Below the pieces are notes generated by a model that worked only from the letters and a program-made list of their open reading frames with translations, was not told where the DNA came from and ran no database searches. A stretch of DNA of 64,000 nucleotides. It comes from Pseudodesulfovibrio nedwellii (GTDB lineage: Bacteria > Desulfobacterota > Desulfovibrionia > Desulfovibrionales > Desulfovibrionaceae). Location of the stretch: NCBI RefSeq assembly GCF_027923765.1, contig NZ_AP026709.1, forward strand, positions 186,001-250,000, read 5' to 3'. Positions 33,866-43,615 of the stretch are shown here, piece by piece. A program made the translations under genes and the position numbers. The stretch's first letter is position 1. The number at the start of each line of letters is the position of its first letter.

Positions 33866-36034
33866 ATGATTCGCATCAACCAGATCACCGACAAGGTGGC
33901 CTCATACATTGACAATCCCGACCTGGATTTGATTCAGCGGGCGTATGTCTTTTCTGCGCAGGCCCATGACGGTGTGGTGCGCCGTTCCGGTGAACCGTAT
34001 ATATCCCATCCTATGAATGTGGCTAATTTGTTGGCTGACATGCAGCTTGATGAAGCCACTGTGGCCGCGGGGCTTTTGCATGATACCGTGGAGGATACCG
34101 ATACCACTGTCGATGAGATCGAAGATCTGTTCGGTGCGGATGTGGCTGATATTGTGGATGGTGTCACCAAGATCAGTAAGATGGACTTTGAGTCCAAGGC
34201 TGTTCAGCAGGCAGAAAATATTCGTAAGCTCATTCTGGCTATGGCCGAGGATATCCGGGTGCTCATGGTCAAATTGGCTGACAGACTGCATAATATGCGC
34301 ACTCTGGAGTTTATGAAGCCGGTCAAGCAGCGGCTCATAGCTCAGGAAACCCAGGATATTTATGCACCGCTTGCCAACCGTCTTGGTTTGCACCGGGTCA
34401 AGACCGAGCTGGAAGATTTGTGTCTGCGATATCTCAAGCCAGATGTTTTTTCTCAGCTCAGTGAAGCTGTCTCTGAACATCGTGCCGCTGGTGAACCGTA
34501 TATCGAGAAAGTTATTGAGCTGATCAATGAAATGCTCAAAAAAAACAAGATGAAGGGCGTGGTCAACGGTCGGACAAAACATTTGCATTCCATCCACGTA
34601 AAGATGGAACAGCAGGGACTGACATTTGACGAAATTTATGACCTGATTGCATTCCGTATCATTTTGAAGTCCTTGAAGGACTGTTATGCTGTTCTTGGAC
34701 TTATCCATGCGGTGTGGCGACCTGTGGCGGGTCGTTTTAAAGATTATATTTCCATCCCCAAGGCGAATATGTACCAGTCGCTTCATTCCACGGTCATTGG
34801 GCCGGATGGGGAGCGCATTGAGTTTCAGATTCGTACTGATGAGATGAACCAGATTGCCGAATATGGTGTGGCCGCTCATTGGCAGTACAAGGAAGTTGGT
34901 AAAGGCGGCAAGAAGGGCAGGGCAACCGGAACGCGTGATGCGGAGCGGTATACTTGGCTCAAGCAGATTATGGATTGGCAGCGGGAGCTGTCCGATCCCC
35001 GTGAATTCATGTCTTCCCTGCGTTTGGAAATGTTTCAGGAAGAAGTGTACGTTTTTACGCCTAACGGTGACATCAAGGAATTACCGGACGGAGCTACGCC
35101 TGTGGATTTCGCATATGCCATTCACTCCGAGGTGGGTGATAAGTGTGCCGGAGCCAAGATCAATGGCCGGATCGTACCGCTGCATACCGCGCTCAAGAAT
35201 GGTGATTCCGTTGAGGTCATCACTGACAAGAATCGGATGCCGAGCCGAGATTGGCTCAAGTTTGTCAAGACGGCCAAGGCACGGACTCGTATCAAGCAAT
35301 ATATTCGTACCGTGGAGCGAGAACGGTCCATCGCTCTTGCCAAGGAGTTGCTTGAGAAGGAAGGTCGTCGGGTCGGCATTAACGTGCAGAAGGCGATGAA
35401 GGACGGTGAGTTTCTCAAGCTGGCTGAGGAATTCAACTGTGGGAGTGTGGATGATCTTTTAAGTCAGGTCGGCTTTTCCCGTTTTACGCCTCGCAAGGTT
35501 GTGAAGCGTTTGTATGCGCTTATGAACGGCGAGACGCTGGACGAACGTAAGGTCAAGGATAAGGCTGTTGAAGAAGGGGGCAAGAAGAAGCCCAAGACCG
35601 ATGGTCTACAAATTTCTGGCGTGGACAATGTGCTTGTTCGTTTTGCCAGTTGTTGCACTCCTTTGCCGGGTGAACCTATTATTGGCTACATCACCCGGGG
35701 GCGTGGTGTGACCGTGCACCGTATTGATTGCCACAATGTCAAGAATTTTGAAGATGAACGTTTGTTGCAAGTCACTTGGGAAGGCGTTGACGAGAAACCT
35801 TATCCGGCCAAGATTAAGATCAAGTGTCTTAATAAGCCCGGTATGCTTGGCAAGATATGCTCCATGTTGGCTGAGATGGAGGTCAACATTGACTCCGGTA
35901 ATTTCGAATCTAATGTGGATGGAACGTCCAAGTTGCATTTTACGGTGGAGGTCAAAGACCTCAATCAATTGTATTCCGCATTGGCGCAGGTCAAGAAGCT
36001 CAAGGCCGTGCAAGAGGCTTTGCGTGTTTCCTGA
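33866..36034 (+). CDS. rel: Bifunctional (p)ppGpp synthetase/hydrolase Rel
   Basis: 722 residues, full RelA/SpoT architecture. HD hydrolase (about 20-180) has HDTVEDTDTTVDEI and RLHNMRTLE. Synthetase (about 230-340) has YDLIAFRII, GRFKDYISIPK and EFQIRT, so both activities look intact. TGS (about 390-450) contains VYVFTPNGDIKELP; the ACT domain is at the C-terminus (GMLGKICSMLAEMEVNI). It sets the stringent-response alarmone level. The ATG at 33866 has AGGAAG 11 bases upstream. It follows the peptide-binding lipoprotein gene closely and ends with a strong terminator. Confidence 0.96.
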   Translation: MIRINQITDKVASYIDNPDLDLIQRAYVFSAQAHDGVVRRSGEPYISHPMNVANLLADMQLDEATVAAGLLHDTVEDTDTTVDEIEDLFGADVADIVDGVTKISKMDFESKAVQQAENIRKLILAMAEDIRVLMVKLADRLHNMRTLEFMKPVKQRLIAQETQDIYAPLANRLGLHRVKTELEDLCLRYLKPDVFSQLSEAVSEHRAAGEPYIEKVIELINEMLKKNKMKGVVNGRTKHLHSIHVKMEQQGLTFDEIYDLIAFRIILKSLKDCYAVLGLIHAVWRPVAGRFKDYISIPKANMYQSLHSTVIGPDGERIEFQIRTDEMNQIAEYGVAAHWQYKEVGKGGKKGRATGTRDAERYTWLKQIMDWQRELSDPREFMSSLRLEMFQEEVYVFTPNGDIKELPDGATPVDFAYAIHSEVGDKCAGAKINGRIVPLHTALKNGDSVEVITDKNRMPSRDWLKFVKTAKARTRIKQYIRTVERERSIALAKELLEKEGRRVGINVQKAMKDGEFLKLAEEFNCGSVDDLLSQVGFSRFTPRKVVKRLYALMNGETLDERKVKDKAVEEGGKKKPKTDGLQISGVDNVLVRFASCCTPLPGEPIIGYITRGRGVTVHRIDCHNVKNFEDERLLQVTWEGVDEKPYPAKIKIKCLNKPGMLGKICSMLAEMEVNIDSGNFESNVDGTSKLHFTVEVKDLNQLYSALAQVKKLKAVQEALRVS

Positions 36035-36064
36035 TTTTATTTCTTCTTCTTTTGTCTATTTACA

Positions 36065-36094
36065 GAAAAGGCCCGCAAATGAGCGGGCCTTTTC
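36065..36094. terminator. Bidirectional terminator after rel
   Basis: Stem GAAAAGGCCCGC / GCGGGCCTTTTC with AAATGA loop and T/A-rich flanks. It serves rel (+) and the convergent cytochrome gene (-). Confidence 0.9.
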
Positions 36095-36125
36095 ATTTTG
36101 AGGAGGTGAAGGGGGTATGGTTTGT

Positions 36126-36521
36126 TTACTTTGGGTGACAGGACTTGCAACTGACCGGAACAGGCTTGCCGTCGCGCTTCTTCACGATCTTGTGGCAGCC
36201 GAGACAGCTCTTGTCCGACTTCTTGGCGTGGAAAGCTGTGTAAAAGGCGGTTGCGCCCTTCTTGCCGGACTGGTCGTGACAGCCGGGGGTTGCACAGGAC
36301 TGGATATCGCTCGTACCGTCCCATGTGTGGTGACAGCTTGCACAGTCAATCTTGGCCGCGTCGTGTTTGGCGTGAGAAAAAGCGACTATTGTCTTGGTGG
36401 TCTTGATGCCTTCAGGCGGACCAAGCTTTAGGTCGCCCGGGGCCTCGGTTGCGGCAAAGCCTATGGCGGACGTCAAAGCCAGGACACAGAGTGTCGTTGC
36501 GATCATGATAAAACGGTACAT
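36126..36521 (-). CDS. Periplasmic tetraheme cytochrome c3
   Basis: 131 residues with a Sec signal peptide (about 1-23, ends IGFAA). Four heme-binding motifs are present: CASCH followed by H, CATPGCH (the CxxxxCH spacing usual for one c3 heme), CLGCH and CKSCH, with further His residues (FSHAKHD, AFHAKK) as distal ligands. This is a type I cytochrome c3, the periplasmic electron shuttle between hydrogenases or formate dehydrogenases and membrane complexes in sulfate reducers. Single gene with GGAGG before the ATG. It is the clearest taxonomic marker in the window. Confidence 0.95.
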   Translation of the reverse strand: MYRFIMIATTLCVLALTSAIGFAATEAPGDLKLGPPEGIKTTKTIVAFSHAKHDAAKIDCASCHHTWDGTSDIQSCATPGCHDQSGKKGATAFYTAFHAKKSDKSCLGCHKIVKKRDGKPVPVSCKSCHPK

Positions 36522-36690
36522 GCGTTCCTCCAGCGGTTTGTGATCATTGACGCTGTTTTATTTGCAATAGACGTGCCGTTTTATAATTGTCTGCAATGAT
36601 AGTATTTTTAAATTTTGTGTTTTGTCTCCGCGTACGCTTTTTGCGCACGTGCGCATGGTATTTTCTTCGGTTTATGAACCGTTGTTTGTA

Positions 36691-36744
36691 TTCAAGCCAT
36701 AAAAAAAGGGGAAGCAATATGCTTCCCCTTTTTTATGGCTTGAA
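36691..36744. terminator. Very long terminator hairpin
   Basis: TTCAAGCCAT plus A7 plus GGGGAAGC pairs with GCTTCCCC plus T6 plus ATGGCTTGAA around AATAT: about 24 bp with one bulge. It lies nine bases after the stop of the minus-strand permease and serves as the 3' end of that operon. Confidence 0.9.
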
Positions 36745-36752
36745 TGATGGAT

Positions 36753-38516
36753 TTACATTGAAATGCGAACGCTTTCAGGGCTGAGTTTCCTTTCCAGGCG
36801 TTTGGCATAGAGGCTCATGACGTAGCTGAATATGAAGTATAGCACGATAACGGTCGTGTAGATTTCAAAAGGATAAATCATTGTCCGGTTGTTGACGGCA
36901 TAGGCTGCGCGAGTCAGGTCCATGACACCGATGATGTACACCAGCGCCGTATCCTTGAAGGCCGCGATGAACATGCCGACAAGGGCCGGGAGCATCTGTT
37001 TGAGGGCCTGAGGCAGGACAATCTTTCGCATGGTCTGGAAATAGCTGAGACCTGATGCCTTGGCTGCTTCCACCTGACCGGCAGGGATGTTCTCGATACC
37101 GCCACGGACTGTTTCGGCGATATATGCACCGAAGAAGAATGTCAGTGCGATGGTACCAGCCCAGAAGGCATGGATTTCAAGTTTGAACACGAAATCGAGA
37201 ATGACTTGGTAGAACCAGAGGATGACCAGGACAAGAGGGACACCACGGACCAATTCAATGTAAAGTGTGCAAGGAATTTTAATGGCGTTATTTCTAGCCG
37301 TACGGCCCATGCCAATAATTAGTCCGATAAAAAAGCTGCCGGTGATGGAAATAATCGCCATGAGCAGGGAGCCGGACAGGCCGCCCAGTCCCATGAAGAA
37401 CTCGGAGCTGTCCCCATTGGGGAATCGCCAGATGAGCAGGGCGGGCAGGTTGGCCCAAATGATTTCGTAATTGAAGTGTGTAAGGGCTGTGCCTAGCATG
37501 AATAGCAGGTAGGCTAGAGCCGCTAAAAATATAACTTTGGCTCCCAGAATGAGTGCCTTCGTGGAAGATTTTAAAATTCGGGCGATTGGAGATACCGTTT
37601 TTTGATCCGGGGATTTTCGGAGATACCAGAATACGTATTCCAACCCGTTTCCGATGATGTCTACGGGCAGAAATAGGGTATCAGCAATCCTGCGAAGCAC
37701 CGTGATCCTGTCGCGCGGCATGATCTTAAGTCGTTCGTTCACGATGTTCATGATGCAGGCTATGATCAGAGAAAGCATCACGTATATGGCTGTGGCCACG
37801 ATGAATGATTCAAAGGTACGGTATGTCAGTGAAAGCACTTCCTGCATGGACCAGAATAGTTCGGTTACACCGATGGTCATGGCCAGAGAAGTGTTTTTCA
37901 TGTTGTTGAGAAATTCACTACCCAGAGGCGGGATGATTTCACGGAAGGCCAGCGGCAGGATGACTTTACGTAGGGTCTGGGTGAAGCTGAGGCCGGAAGA
38001 GTATGATGCTTCCAGCAAGCCTTTAGGAATGGATTGAATACCCGCGCGGATGATTTCCGCCATGAAAGCGCCAGTAAAAATACCGCAACCGATGGTGGCA
38101 CACCAGAATTCGAAATCCATTTCAAAGAGCTTGAATCGAATTTCTTCGGGAAATGCGTATGGAAGAGCAAAGTTCCAGAAAAAGAGCTGGATGAGCAAGG
38201 GGGTATTGCGGAACAGTTCTACATAGCAGGTGGCAAGCCAATAGACCGGTTTAAAGGAAGAGAGTCTGGCCAGACCGAAAATTGTACCGAATGCCAAGGC
38301 GATGACAGCGGAATAAAGGGTGATAGTAATGGTCGAATTGAGACCGTTGACCATTAAATCGCCCATGTGACCGTACTGTCCTTCTACGAAGAAAACAGCC
38401 CAGTCAAAATCATATTTGAATTCGAATATGAAGGTGAAGTAATAGGTCAACGCGCCGACCATGGCCAGCAGCGCAAGATTCTGGACCCAGACTTTCTCGA
38501 AATACCGTTTTATCAT
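36753..38516 (-). CDS. Amino-acid ABC transporter permease, two permease domains fused
   Basis: 587 residues, about twice the usual length. The first core (about 50-285) has CYVELFRNTPLLIQLFFW and GIQSIPKGLLEASYSSGLS; the second (about 370-580) has YIELVRGVPLVLVILWF and GIENIPAGQVEAAKASGLS. A cytosolic linker (about 265-315) and a spare membrane segment join them. Thus both half-pores are in one chain and no second permease gene is needed, which fits the three-gene operon ATPase, binding protein, permease on the minus strand. Confidence 0.9.
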   Translation of the reverse strand: MIKRYFEKVWVQNLALLAMVGALTYYFTFIFEFKYDFDWAVFFVEGQYGHMGDLMVNGLNSTITITLYSAVIALAFGTIFGLARLSSFKPVYWLATCYVELFRNTPLLIQLFFWNFALPYAFPEEIRFKLFEMDFEFWCATIGCGIFTGAFMAEIIRAGIQSIPKGLLEASYSSGLSFTQTLRKVILPLAFREIIPPLGSEFLNNMKNTSLAMTIGVTELFWSMQEVLSLTYRTFESFIVATAIYVMLSLIIACIMNIVNERLKIMPRDRITVLRRIADTLFLPVDIIGNGLEYVFWYLRKSPDQKTVSPIARILKSSTKALILGAKVIFLAALAYLLFMLGTALTHFNYEIIWANLPALLIWRFPNGDSSEFFMGLGGLSGSLLMAIISITGSFFIGLIIGMGRTARNNAIKIPCTLYIELVRGVPLVLVILWFYQVILDFVFKLEIHAFWAGTIALTFFFGAYIAETVRGGIENIPAGQVEAAKASGLSYFQTMRKIVLPQALKQMLPALVGMFIAAFKDTALVYIIGVMDLTRAAYAVNNRTMIYPFEIYTTVIVLYFIFSYVMSLYAKRLERKLSPESVRISM

Positions 38517-38536
38517 TGTACTCTTTTAAGGAAGAA

Positions 38537-38564
38537 GGTCCCGGAGCTTAGGTGCTCCGGGACC
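38537..38564 (-). promoter_or_regulatory. Intercistronic hairpin after binding-protein gene
   Basis: Perfect 11-bp stem GGTCCCGGAGC / GCTCCGGGACC with a six-base loop, 24 bases after the binding-protein stop and just before the permease. No strong T-tract on the minus strand. Confidence 0.8.
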
Positions 38565-38587
38565 AGTTTTAGGCTTTAGCTCGCAGC

Positions 38588-39412
38588 TTAGGGCCACATT
38601 TCGATCTTGGAAGTCAGCGGGAATGGGTACTTGGAATCCGGGCCGAACCACTTGTCGTAGATCTTCTGGTAGGTACCGTCTCTCCAAATATCCTGAATGG
38701 CGAAGTTGACAGCGTCGCGCCATGCAGAGTCGTCCTGGGGCAGGCCGATGCCGTAAGGTTCGTCAGAAATGAATTCACCAACCAGTTCGAACTGGCCGGG
38801 GACCTTGGCAGCATAGCCGAGCAGCAAGGTGGAGTCTGTGGAGATAGCCTGTACACGACCGGAGCGCAGGGCTTCGAACATGGCGACTTCACCGTCGTAA
38901 CCGACGACCTTAGGGTTGGCGTTGCCCAGAGACTTCAGGTAGGCGGTGGCGTTGACGATGGAGGTGGTTCCCTGCATGGAGCCGACCTTCATATTGGCCA
39001 GATCGTTGACGTCTTTGACAGTGTCTTTCTTGGCCAGGAATTTCTGACCATCGAAGAAGTAAGTGATGGAGAAATCAATCTTCTCGTCGCGTACGCGTTT
39101 GTGAGTCATGTTTGCCAGAACCATGTCGACCTTGGACGGGTTGGTCTGCACAAAGGAAATACGGGTGTTGTTGTTCACAACGGTTTTTTCGAGCTTGCAG
39201 TCGAGACGCTTTGCAATTTCAGCTGCCATATCGACGTCGAAACCGACCCACTCATTTTTGTCATCAATGAAGCCGAAGGGGATACCCTGGTTGGACAAAC
39301 CGGCTTTGACGACCTTTGTGGACATAACGCGATCGTAGGTCGGACCTGCGAAAGCAACGGAAGCTGCCATGACCAGCAATGCTGCCATGACGGCGATTTT
39401 GAGAACTCTCAT
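38588..39412 (-). CDS. Amino-acid ABC transporter substrate-binding protein
   Basis: 274 residues, SBP_bac_3. The signal peptide is about 1-22 (ends SVAFAG). It has VVKAGLSNQGIPFGFIDDKN, WVGFDVDMAAEIAKRL, NMTHKRVRDEKIDFSITYFF and a C-terminal DIWRDGTYQKIYDKWFG. It closely parallels the protein at 7067, so the two operons are likely paralogues with different ligands or expression. AGGAGAGG precedes the ATG. Confidence 0.92.
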   Translation of the reverse strand: MRVLKIAVMAALLVMAASVAFAGPTYDRVMSTKVVKAGLSNQGIPFGFIDDKNEWVGFDVDMAAEIAKRLDCKLEKTVVNNNTRISFVQTNPSKVDMVLANMTHKRVRDEKIDFSITYFFDGQKFLAKKDTVKDVNDLANMKVGSMQGTTSIVNATAYLKSLGNANPKVVGYDGEVAMFEALRSGRVQAISTDSTLLLGYAAKVPGQFELVGEFISDEPYGIGLPQDDSAWRDAVNFAIQDIWRDGTYQKIYDKWFGPDSKYPFPLTSKIEMWP

Positions 39413-39444
39413 TTACCTCTCCTAATGGTTGAGTCCATAAAAAA

Positions 39445-39475
39445 GCCTTTGGCGGACACTGTGTCCGACAAAGGC
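39445..39475 (-). promoter_or_regulatory. Hairpin between ATPase and binding-protein genes
   Basis: Arms GCCTTTG / CAAAGGC enclose an inner GGACA / TGTCC stem with CTG loop. It lies in the 76-base spacer and may protect the 5' end of the binding-protein message or partly terminate. Confidence 0.6.
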
Positions 39476-39488
39476 AGATATTCTATGC

Positions 39489-40217
39489 CTAGTGGCTGAG
39501 AATCTTACTCAGGAAATCTTTGGTCCGATCACTCTGTGGATTATTGAAGAATTCCTCAGGCGTGTTTTCTTCGACGAGATTCCCTTCGTCCATAAAGATG
39601 ACCCGGTCCGCCACTTCTCGGGCAAAGCCCATTTCGTGGGTGACGCAGATCATGGTCATGCCTTCTCGGGCAAGCGATTTCATGACATCCAGAACTTCGT
39701 TGATCATTTCCGGGTCAAGTGCGGATGTCGGTTCGTCAAAAAGCATGATTTTGGGTTGCATCGCCAGACCTCGAGCAATGGCGACGCGCTGCTGCTGGCC
39801 GCCGGAAAGCTGGGATGGATACGCTCCGGCCTTGTCGGGAATGTCTACCTTCTTGAGAAGGTCCATGCCGATGGTTGTGGCTTCGCCACGGCTCATGCCG
39901 CGAACCATGGTAGGCGCCAGCGTGATGTTCTCAATAACCGTCATGTGCGGATAGAGATTGAACTGCTGGAATACAAAACCGACTTCTGCCCGGAGCAGAG
40001 TCATGTTTGTGCACGGGTCGGATACATTCATTCCGTCGACTGTAATGTCGCCTTCTTGAATCGGCTCCAACCGGTTGATACACCGAATCATGGTGGATTT
40101 GCCGGACCCGGATGGGCCGCAAACGACGACGACTTCGCCTTTGGCAATGTTCAGGTTGATATTTTTGAGGACCTGAAAGTCCCCATACCACTTGTTAACG
40201 CCTTTGAAAGAAATCAC
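39489..40217 (-). CDS. Amino-acid ABC transporter ATP-binding protein
   Basis: 242 residues. Walker [11 protein letters not shown]-loop [12 protein letters not shown], signature [15 protein letters not shown] and Walker [14 protein letters not shown] are all intact. The start chosen is a GTG at 40217 preceded by TTGGAG; the frame stays open to 40379 but that extension is not family-like. First gene of the minus-strand importer operon. The serine dehydratase gene ends 146 bases upstream on the same strand. Confidence 0.92.
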   Translation of the reverse strand: MISFKGVNKWYGDFQVLKNINLNIAKGEVVVVCGPSGSGKSTMIRCINRLEPIQEGDITVDGMNVSDPCTNMTLLRAEVGFVFQQFNLYPHMTVIENITLAPTMVRGMSRGEATTIGMDLLKKVDIPDKAGAYPSQLSGGQQQRVAIARGLAMQPKIMLFDEPTSALDPEMINEVLDVMKSLAREGMTMICVTHEMGFAREVADRVIFMDEGNLVEENTPEEFFNNPQSDRTKDFLSKILSH

Positions 40218-40362
40218 ATGTATCTCCAAGAATGGATTATGCTTAAAAGCCAAGGCGTTTTGTAGCAAAATATGGGGCGCTAGGCAAACAATTTTCGGTT
40301 TTGGTTCTATGTCGCCGAAAGATTCTTTGTTTGAAACACGCAGATTTACAATAATGTGAGTC

Positions 40363-41724
40363 CTAGCATTCAGTGACACTCTGTGCCAGGCCTGCCAATG
40401 ACGTTTCCTTATATTTGCGGGACATGTCTCGGCCCGTTTGGGCCATGGCCTCGATGGCCTTGTCCAGATCGACTCTCTGGTACGATTCGTCTAAGGTCGT
40501 AGCAATGAGATAGGCGTTGTATGCTTTTATGGCGCCCATGGCATTTCGTTCAATGCAGGGGATCTGCACATAACCACCGACCGGATCACAGGTCAGGCCA
40601 AGATGGTGTTCCATGGCGATTTCTGCGGCGTTTTCTGTAACTTGAAAGCGGTACCCACGTGCATAAGCAAGGAGGGCTGCAGCCATGGCTGAGGCTACGC
40701 CAACTTCGCCCTGACATCCGACTTCGGCACCGGAGATGGATGCGTTGTGTTTGCAGAGAAAGCCGATAGCTATAGCGGCAAGAAGACCTTCGTGGAGTTC
40801 TTTTTGCAAGGCTCCCATGTGTCGCTTAAGCATGAATATAATGGAAGGGATGACCCCCGCCGCGCCACATGTTGGAGCCGTGACTACGCAATGGCCGGAG
40901 GCGTTTTCTTCGGAGGCGGCCATGGCGTATGCGTTGAAAGCTTTAACGAATCCCGGTCCTTGAAAATGTTCAGCTTTGGCCTGTTCATACATGACGGCGG
41001 CTTTTCGTTGTAGCCCTATGGGGCCGGGAAGTGCGCCTTTGCTTTGAATTCCCATTTCAACGGCGCGTTCCATAACTTCGACGATGTGATCCAGGCCAGC
41101 ATATATTTCTTCTTCACTCATACCGGTGATGGCTTTTTCATTGGCCAGAATGAGTTCGTGAAGTCGCATGGAGTTGTTTCTCAGATGCTCTTTGAGTTGA
41201 GCCATGGTTTTATATGGATACATAGGCTCACCACGTTTGGGCTCTTTTCTGCCTTCCCAGTGCAGAAATCCTCCACCAATGGAATAGTAAGTGCGTTCAA
41301 GTAGTGTCTTGTCTCCTGCCTTGAGCGAAAATATCATGGTGTTTGAATGTGGGTAATCATGCTGAACGGCATCAAAAATCATGTCACGGGGACAATAGGC
41401 GAGAGCTTTGCCATCGAGGTCCAATTCAAATTCCTGATCCTTGTTGTCAAATTCTTCCAATACATTAGGATGACATGTATCGGGGAGAAAACCGAGCAGG
41501 CCGGACATGATTGCCCGGCGTGTGCCGTGACCTTCACCCGTGGCTGACAGGGAACCGAATAATCGGATGGTCAGTTTATCCGCGCGTAATCTGTCTTCGT
41601 TTGGAAGATTGCGGACAAGTTTCATAAAGTAATAGCCCGCCTTCATAGGACCAATGGTGTGAGAACTGGATGGGCCGGGGCCGATCTTTAAAAGCTGGAA
41701 TATGGATGTCTTGACTGGTGGCAT
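40363..41724 (-). CDS. sdaA: L-serine ammonia-lyase (iron-sulfur type, single chain)
   Basis: 453 residues, the usual length of SdaA/SdaB/TdcG. The beta domain begins [17 protein letters not shown]; the alpha domain has [26 protein letters not shown] and [22 protein letters not shown], whose cysteines ligate the [4Fe-4S] cluster. It makes pyruvate and ammonia from serine. Pyruvate then feeds ferredoxin-linked metabolism. Its place upstream of an amino-acid importer on the same strand suggests linked uptake and use, by inference. Confidence 0.95.
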   Translation of the reverse strand: MPPVKTSIFQLLKIGPGPSSSHTIGPMKAGYYFMKLVRNLPNEDRLRADKLTIRLFGSLSATGEGHGTRRAIMSGLLGFLPDTCHPNVLEEFDNKDQEFELDLDGKALAYCPRDMIFDAVQHDYPHSNTMIFSLKAGDKTLLERTYYSIGGGFLHWEGRKEPKRGEPMYPYKTMAQLKEHLRNNSMRLHELILANEKAITGMSEEEIYAGLDHIVEVMERAVEMGIQSKGALPGPIGLQRKAAVMYEQAKAEHFQGPGFVKAFNAYAMAASEENASGHCVVTAPTCGAAGVIPSIIFMLKRHMGALQKELHEGLLAAIAIGFLCKHNASISGAEVGCQGEVGVASAMAAALLAYARGYRFQVTENAAEIAMEHHLGLTCDPVGGYVQIPCIERNAMGAIKAYNAYLIATTLDESYQRVDLDKAIEAMAQTGRDMSRKYKETSLAGLAQSVTEC

Positions 41725-41882
41725 AATAGTTCCGTTTGTTGTGTTCTGATTTTGACGATGGTTAGAATACGATAAGACGGAAAAGAGGAGAAGTCTTTTT
41801 CGTTGGAATAAATATTGTATTCATGTCAGTTCAACAGACTGTATTTTGACATATGTATTTTTATAGCACGAGAGGGCACGAT

Positions 41883-43511
41883 TTGAAGGATTATCTGCTT
41901 TTTGGGACACGAGGCCATAACCATCTGCTTGCTGCTGCACAGAAAGCCTTTGCCTTGGCCAATGGAGCCGGTGCTGAAGCTCCTTCATTGATAGAACTCG
42001 GGTCTCGACTTTTCTGCATGGCTTGGGCGGAGTTCCCTCTGAACGCGCCGTTAGCAGGTGAAGTCGTAAAGCTTTATGAAGGAATTCCTGCTGTCAGGCA
42101 AATTTTGACGCCTCATTCCGTGGCGGTTGCCAAACGTATTGCTTTGTCAGGTCATGGAGAAGGTAGCCTCGAAGCTCCTGTCCTTTTTGCCCAAGGGCAA
42201 TATACAGCGCTTGATGAGTGTCTGATGAACTCGGCCTTTGAGGGTATGGTGTTGCCTGTTGTCCGACAGGCGATGTTGTATCAGGGGCTTCTTTCAAAGT
42301 GGGGCTGGCTGGAAGGTTTTATTCAGCGAGTTCTCGTATCGGTGGAGCCGGACCTTGCACAGTTGTTGCTGGCAGAATCTCTGTTGGCGCACGGGAAATG
42401 CAAAGGGGCGGTCAGGGCGTATGAACCGTTGTTGGAAAAGTTTGGGCTGACGATTGTCGGGTTTAATCTTGCTACGGCCTATGCCAACATCGGTCAAAAA
42501 GAAAAGGCCATGACTTTGCTTCGGGACTTGTTGGAAGAATTCCCTCAACACACGTCCGCCTTGTTGTTTATGGACAGGTTGGCCTTTCCTGCGAAAAGAG
42601 ATGTTCGTTTGGATGGGAAGTGTGTGGTGTGTATCTATTCATATAATAAAGCGGATGAACTTGGCCGAACGCTTGAAAGCGTACTGGCTTCCGATTTGAG
42701 CAAGAATGTCGGAGATATTTCCGTGCGAGTGCTTGTGAATGGCAGCCAAGACGAGAGTCTGGAAATTGTCAAAGCGGTTCAGTCCCGTTTTGATGGTGAG
42801 TTGGATATCGTTGACCTTCCTGTAAATGTGGGAGCGCCTGCGGCACGCAACTGGCTGATAGATGCTGCCGGGAAAGATGGGGCCGAGTGGGTTGTTTTTC
42901 TCGATGATGATGTCATCGTTCCGCACGATTGGCTGCTTGGTCTCGCGGCTGGAACAAAAGAATTCCCTGATGCCGGTGTTTGGGGATGCAGAGTTCACGA
43001 CGCTGTTTCCCCCTGTATTACACAGCATGCGGACGGTTTTGTCTTGAGTCGTGAAGATGCCGCGAAACAGGACAGGCGGGTCGTGCTTCATGAACCTTCG
43101 ACAGAGTGTTTGATTCCGTCACAGTTGAGTTATCGACGGTATGCGTCTTCAGTGACTGGATGTTGTCATCTCTTTAGGGTTGAGGAATTGCAAAAGAGAA
43201 AGGGGTTCAACCTGCTTTTTTCTCCTAGTCAGTTCGATGATCTGGATATGGATTTGCGAATGCTTTGTGATGGCAAACCGGCTGCATATCTCGGAGATGT
43301 TGATATTACTCATTTACGTGTTTCAAACCATCTTCAGGCGTTGTCCGAAGCGGCAGAGCGGCAGAGCTGCAATCATCGACAGCTGTTGGAAGACAGGCAC
43401 GAAAGTCATCTTGACTTCATACTCACCACGCAGTTTACATACCTTCAGGCGGATATTGCTACCAAAAGGGCACGGCTTCAGAAAGCCGGATTGCTCCCCG
43501 ATGATTCGTGA
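41883..43511 (+). CDS. Family 2 glycosyltransferase with TPR-like N-terminus
   Basis: 542 residues. The first ~240 are helical repeats, with an AYANIGQKEKAMTLLRDLLEEFP unit typical of a TPR. The GT-A domain (about 245-430) starts CVVCIYSYNKADELGRTLESVL, with LPVNVGAPAARNWLI and the DXD-like FLDDDVIVP. A TTG start at 41883 is used because AGAGGG lies six bases upstream; an ATG at 41853 lacks any site and is the alternative. It stands alone with no sugar-biosynthesis genes beside it, so the acceptor (glycan or protein such as flagellin) is unknown. Confidence 0.8.
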   Translation: MKDYLLFGTRGHNHLLAAAQKAFALANGAGAEAPSLIELGSRLFCMAWAEFPLNAPLAGEVVKLYEGIPAVRQILTPHSVAVAKRIALSGHGEGSLEAPVLFAQGQYTALDECLMNSAFEGMVLPVVRQAMLYQGLLSKWGWLEGFIQRVLVSVEPDLAQLLLAESLLAHGKCKGAVRAYEPLLEKFGLTIVGFNLATAYANIGQKEKAMTLLRDLLEEFPQHTSALLFMDRLAFPAKRDVRLDGKCVVCIYSYNKADELGRTLESVLASDLSKNVGDISVRVLVNGSQDESLEIVKAVQSRFDGELDIVDLPVNVGAPAARNWLIDAAGKDGAEWVVFLDDDVIVPHDWLLGLAAGTKEFPDAGVWGCRVHDAVSPCITQHADGFVLSREDAAKQDRRVVLHEPSTECLIPSQLSYRRYASSVTGCCHLFRVEELQKRKGFNLLFSPSQFDDLDMDLRMLCDGKPAAYLGDVDITHLRVSNHLQALSEAAERQSCNHRQLLEDRHESHLDFILTTQFTYLQADIATKRARLQKAGLLPDDS

Positions 43512-43560
43512 TGTTTTTTTTGATTGAGTCGTATGAAAGTAGCGTGATTATTAATGCCAA

Positions 43561-43599
43561 GAAAAAGGGTTTGCGTCTTATTGACGCAAACCCTTTTTC
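43561..43599. terminator. Bidirectional terminator
   Basis: Perfect 17-bp stem GAAAAAGGGTTTGCGTC / GACGCAAACCCTTTTTC around TTATT, with T-rich tail. It lies between the convergent glycosyltransferase (+) and lipoprotein (-) genes. Confidence 0.92.
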
Positions 43600-43615
43600 T
43601 TTTTGAGTTCTGTTT

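Noticed and set aside
33902-34879. 325-residue frame antisense to rel
   Set aside because: Rel motifs on the sense strand are unambiguous.
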